Source: an uncultured Butyrivibrio sp. (lineage in GTDB: Bacteria; Bacillota; Clostridia; Lachnospirales; Lachnospiraceae). Taken from it: a stretch of DNA of 14,428 nucleotides. The stretch is from NCBI GenBank assembly GCA_947169985.1, contig CAMVRW010000028.1, forward strand, positions 1-14,428, read 5' to 3'. The notes under the pieces are model-generated. The model was not told the DNA's origin, made no database searches, and saw only the letters and a list, made by a program, of their open reading frames with translations. Shown here one piece after another: positions 11,703-14,428 of this stretch. Position 1 is the stretch's first letter. Every line of letters begins with the position of its first letter. The position numbers and the translations under genes are program-made.

Positions 11703-14428
11703 ATGGCACAGAGAACTGATATACACAAGGTACTGATAATCGGCTCGGGACCAATCGTCATCGGCCAGGCTTGTGAGTTTGACTACTCGGGGACGCAGGC
11801 TTGTAAGGCTCTAAGGAGTCTTGGCTATGAGATTGTTCTTGTTAACTCTAATCCGGCAACGATAATGACGGATCCGGAGATGGCGGACAAGACTTACATT
11901 GAGCCCCTTAATGTTGACCGTGTTGCATCGGTTATTGAAAAAGAAAGACCAGATGCTCTTCTGCCAAATCTGGGCGGACAATCCGGTCTTAATCTGTGTT
12001 CTGAGCTGTATAAAGCTGGTATTCTCGATAAATACAATGTAAAAGTTATTGGTGTTCAGGTCGACGCTATTGAGCGTGGTGAAGACAGAACTGAGTTTAA
12101 GAACACCATGAATATGCTGGGAATTGGAATGGCCCGTTCAAAGGCCTGCTACAGCGTAGAGGAAGCTCTTGCTGAGGCTGATGAGCTGGGATATCCGGTT
12201 GTTCTTCGTCCTGCCTATACCATGGGCGGAGCAGGTGGCGGACTTGTTTACAACAAGGAAGAGCTTCAGACAGTATGCTCCCGCGGACTCGCAGCTTCCA
12301 TTATCCATCAGGTTCTTGTTGAGGAGTCAATCCTTGGCTGGGAAGAACTTGAGCTTGAGGTTGTCAGAGATAAAGACAACAACATGATCACTGTCTGCTT
12401 TATTGAAAACGTTGACCCTGTAGGTGTTCATACAGGTGATTCCTTCTGTACAGCTCCTATGCTGACAATTGACGAGGATCTTCAGAAGGAACTCCAGAGA
12501 CAGGCCTACAAGATTGTTGAACATATCGGCGTCATCGGCGGAACCAACGTACAGTTCGCCCATGACCCAAAGACCGGAAGAATAGTAGTAATTGAGATCA
12601 ACCCAAGAACCTCCCGTTCTTCAGCCCTTGCAAGTAAGGCTACAGGCTTCCCTATCGCCCTTGTTTCTGCAAAACTTGCAACAGGACTTACTCTTGCTGA
12701 ACTTCCTGATTCCAAGTTTGGAACACTGGATAAGTATGTGCCAAACGGAGATTACGTGGTTGTTAAGTTCGCACGCTGGGCATTTGAGAAGTTCCGCGGT
12801 GTTGAGGATAAGCTTGGCACCCAGATGCGCGCTGTCGGCGAAGTAATGAGCATTGGAAAGAACTTCAAGGAAGCCTTCCAGAAGGCAATAAGATCCCTTG
12901 AGAAGGACAGATACGGCCTTGGCGCCATTGCAAAGTATGAGGAGATGCCAGTGGAGGAGCTTTTGCGCCGCCTTAAGGATGCATCTTCTGAGAGATACTT
13001 CCTTATGTATGAAGCCATTAAAAAAGGCGTTACTGTGGATGAACTCTTTGACATCACCAAGGTTAAGCACTATTTCCTTCAGGAGATAAAAGAGCTTGTA
13101 GATGAGGAGAAAGCTCTTTTGCAGGAATATAAGGGTAAGGTTCCTTCAAGGGATGCCCTTGTTAAGGCAAAAGAAGACGGCTTCTCAGATAAGTACCTCT
13201 CAAAGATCCTTGGAGTTTCTGAGGATGATATCAGAAAGGGCCGTGAAGACGTTGGCCTTTTGGAGTGCTGGGACGGTGTTCATGTATATGGAACCGACGG
13301 AAGTGCTTATTACTACTCAACCTACCAGAAAGAGGAGAGCCTTGAGAATCCCATGAAGCTCTCTGAAACTGCAGAAAATAATAAGATCATGATCCTGGGC
13401 GGTGGTCCAAACAGGATCGGACAGGGTATCGAGTTTGACTACTGCTGCGTTCATGCAGCTATGGCCCTTAAGAAGCTGGGCTTTGAGACCATTATCGTCA
13501 ACTGCAACCCTGAGACTGTTTCAACTGATTACGATACTTCAGATAAGCTCTACTTTGAGCCTCTTACCCTTGAGGATGTTCTCCAGATCTACAGAAAGGA
13601 GAAGCCTCTTGGCGTGATCGCACAGTTCGGAGGCCAGACTCCTCTTAACCTGGCGGCAAAGCTTAAGGAAGAGGGCGTTAACATCCTTGGTACTACACCT
13701 GAAGTTATCGACCTTGCAGAGGATAGAGACCAGTTCCGTCTCATGATGGAAAAGCTTGGTATCCCTATGGCAGAGTCAGGCATGGCTTCTGATGTCGAGG
13801 GGGCTAAGGCCATCGCGGCAAGAATCGGCTATCCTGTAATGGTTCGTCCATCCTTCGTCCTTGGTGGCCGTGGAATGGAGATCGTAAGGGATGAGGAGAG
13901 CATGGAAGGCTATATGAGAGCCGCAGTAGGCGTAACTCCCGACAGACCTATCCTTATAGACAGATTCCTTCACAATGCCATGGAGTGTGAGGCTGATGCC
14001 ATCAGCGATGGAAAAGAGGCTTTCGTTCCTGCAGTTATGGAGCACATTGAGCTGGCAGGTATCCACTCAGGAGATTCAGCCTGCATCGTGCCTTCCAAGC
14101 ATATTTCTGACAAGCACCTTAAGACCATTGAGGAGTACACGAGAAAGATTGCTGTTGAGATGAACGTTGTGGGTCTTATGAACATGCAGTACGCCATCGA
14201 GGATGACACCGTTTATGTTCTTGAAGCTAATCCCAGAGCATCCCGTACAGTTCCGCTTGTATCAAAGGTTTGCGGAATCAGGATGGTTCCTGTAGCAACT
14301 GATATCATAACAAGCGCTATCACCGGAAGGCCTTCACCGGTGCCTGAACTTATAGCAAATAAGAGGAAGGTTGAGCCTCCATATTACGGAGTAAAAGAGG
14401 CAGTATTCCCATTCAATATGTTCCCTGA
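11703..14428 (+). CDS. carB: Carbamoyl-phosphate synthase large subunit (3' end outside window)
   Basis: The frame is open from ATG 11703 to the right edge: 908 full codons of about 1,060-1,075 expected. The enzyme makes carbamoyl phosphate from bicarbonate, ammonia (channelled from CarA) and two ATP, for pyrimidine and arginine synthesis. The N-terminal ATP-grasp half starts with GPIVIGQACEFDYSGTQACK and includes RPAYTMGGAGGGLVYN and INPRTSRSSALASKATG. The oligomerisation region follows (about 400-555). The second half restarts at residue 561 with NKIMILGGGPNRIGQGIEFD, then GQTPLNLAAKL, MVRPSFVLGGRGMEIV and EANPRASRTVPLVSK. The allosteric C-terminal domain lies outside the window. GGAGG (11693-11697) sits 5 bases before ATG. 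carA is not immediately upstream: the neighbour is the divergent phosphatase gene, so carB begins its own transcript. Confidence 0.97.
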   Translation, partial: MAQRTDIHKVLIIGSGPIVIGQACEFDYSGTQACKALRSLGYEIVLVNSNPATIMTDPEMADKTYIEPLNVDRVASVIEKERPDALLPNLGGQSGLNLCSELYKAGILDKYNVKVIGVQVDAIERGEDRTEFKNTMNMLGIGMARSKACYSVEEALAEADELGYPVVLRPAYTMGGAGGGLVYNKEELQTVCSRGLAASIIHQVLVEESILGWEELELEVVRDKDNNMITVCFIENVDPVGVHTGDSFCTAPMLTIDEDLQKELQRQAYKIVEHIGVIGGTNVQFAHDPKTGRIVVIEINPRTSRSSALASKATGFPIALVSAKLATGLTLAELPDSKFGTLDKYVPNGDYVVVKFARWAFEKFRGVEDKLGTQMRAVGEVMSIGKNFKEAFQKAIRSLEKDRYGLGAIAKYEEMPVEELLRRLKDASSERYFLMYEAIKKGVTVDELFDITKVKHYFLQEIKELVDEEKALLQEYKGKVPSRDALVKAKEDGFSDKYLSKILGVSEDDIRKGREDVGLLECWDGVHVYGTDGSAYYYSTYQKEESLENPMKLSETAENNKIMILGGGPNRIGQGIEFDYCCVHAAMALKKLGFETIIVNCNPETVSTDYDTSDKLYFEPLTLEDVLQIYRKEKPLGVIAQFGGQTPLNLAAKLKEEGVNILGTTPEVIDLAEDRDQFRLMMEKLGIPMAESGMASDVEGAKAIAARIGYPVMVRPSFVLGGRGMEIVRDEESMEGYMRAAVGVTPDRPILIDRFLHNAMECEADAISDGKEAFVPAVMEHIELAGIHSGDSACIVPSKHISDKHLKTIEEYTRKIAVEMNVVGLMNMQYAIEDDTVYVLEANPRASRTVPLVSKVCGIRMVPVATDIITSAITGRPSPVPELIANKRKVEPPYYGVKEAVFPFNMFP

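Noticed and set aside
12621..13070. 149-codon open frame on the - strand
   Set aside because: It is antisense to the strongly conserved carB frame, with no ribosome binding site or recognisable protein pattern.

Overview
The window looks like a chromosomal stretch from a low-to-moderate GC Firmicute of the Lachnospiraceae. A rumen or gut Butyrivibrio/Pseudobutyrivibrio-like organism fits best. The reasons are strong AGGAGG-type ribosome binding sites, extended -10 promoters (TGnTATAAT), an intracellular GH10 xylanase, a lone eCIS-type AAA+ ATPase beside a Lachnospiraceae-style hypothetical protein, and a clostridial-type carB. This assignment is inferred from the gene families; no database was searched.

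Left part (1-1860). The tail of an unidentified + strand gene ends at 89. It is followed, convergently, by a DUF4143-type ATPase on the - strand (121-1428). The leader of the ATPase gene carries three 17-bp direct repeats spaced exactly 33 bp apart, starting at the last base of an extended -10 promoter. Upstream of that lies a thioredoxin gene remnant truncated at both ends, so this is a small rearranged patch.

Middle left (1860-5568). Four closely spaced + strand genes form a probable operon: a beta-lactamase-fold serine hydrolase, a xylose-isomerase-like TIM-barrel protein, a histidine phosphatase, and a GH10 endo-xylanase with no signal peptide. The xylanase suggests that imported xylo-oligosaccharides are processed in the cytoplasm. 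The roles of the other three in that pathway are unproven.

Intergenic block (5569-5896). This is a dense cluster of structured DNA: a REP-like GGGGACGGTTCT element, a strong intrinsic terminator, a 17-codon ORF with a good ribosome binding site, a 9-bp hairpin, an 8-bp palindrome, and the promoter and RBS of the next operon.

Middle right (5897-11552). A 473-residue protein that appears to be a degenerate (pseudo)kinase is followed 11 bp later by a 723-residue double-AAA+ ATPase. The ATPase resembles those of extracellular contractile injection systems (Afp15/PVC15 type), but its first AAA module lacks Walker A. No injection-system structural genes are present. Convergent to this pair, with overlapping stop codons, is a membrane-bound SpoIIE/RsbU-type PP2C phosphatase. 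Together these three genes are the best candidate for an undescribed system in the window.

Right part (11553-14428). A divergent intergenic region holds a clear sigma-A-type promoter for carB, the large subunit of carbamoyl-phosphate synthase. carB runs off the right edge with 908 codons visible. No rRNA, tRNA or CRISPR array was seen.
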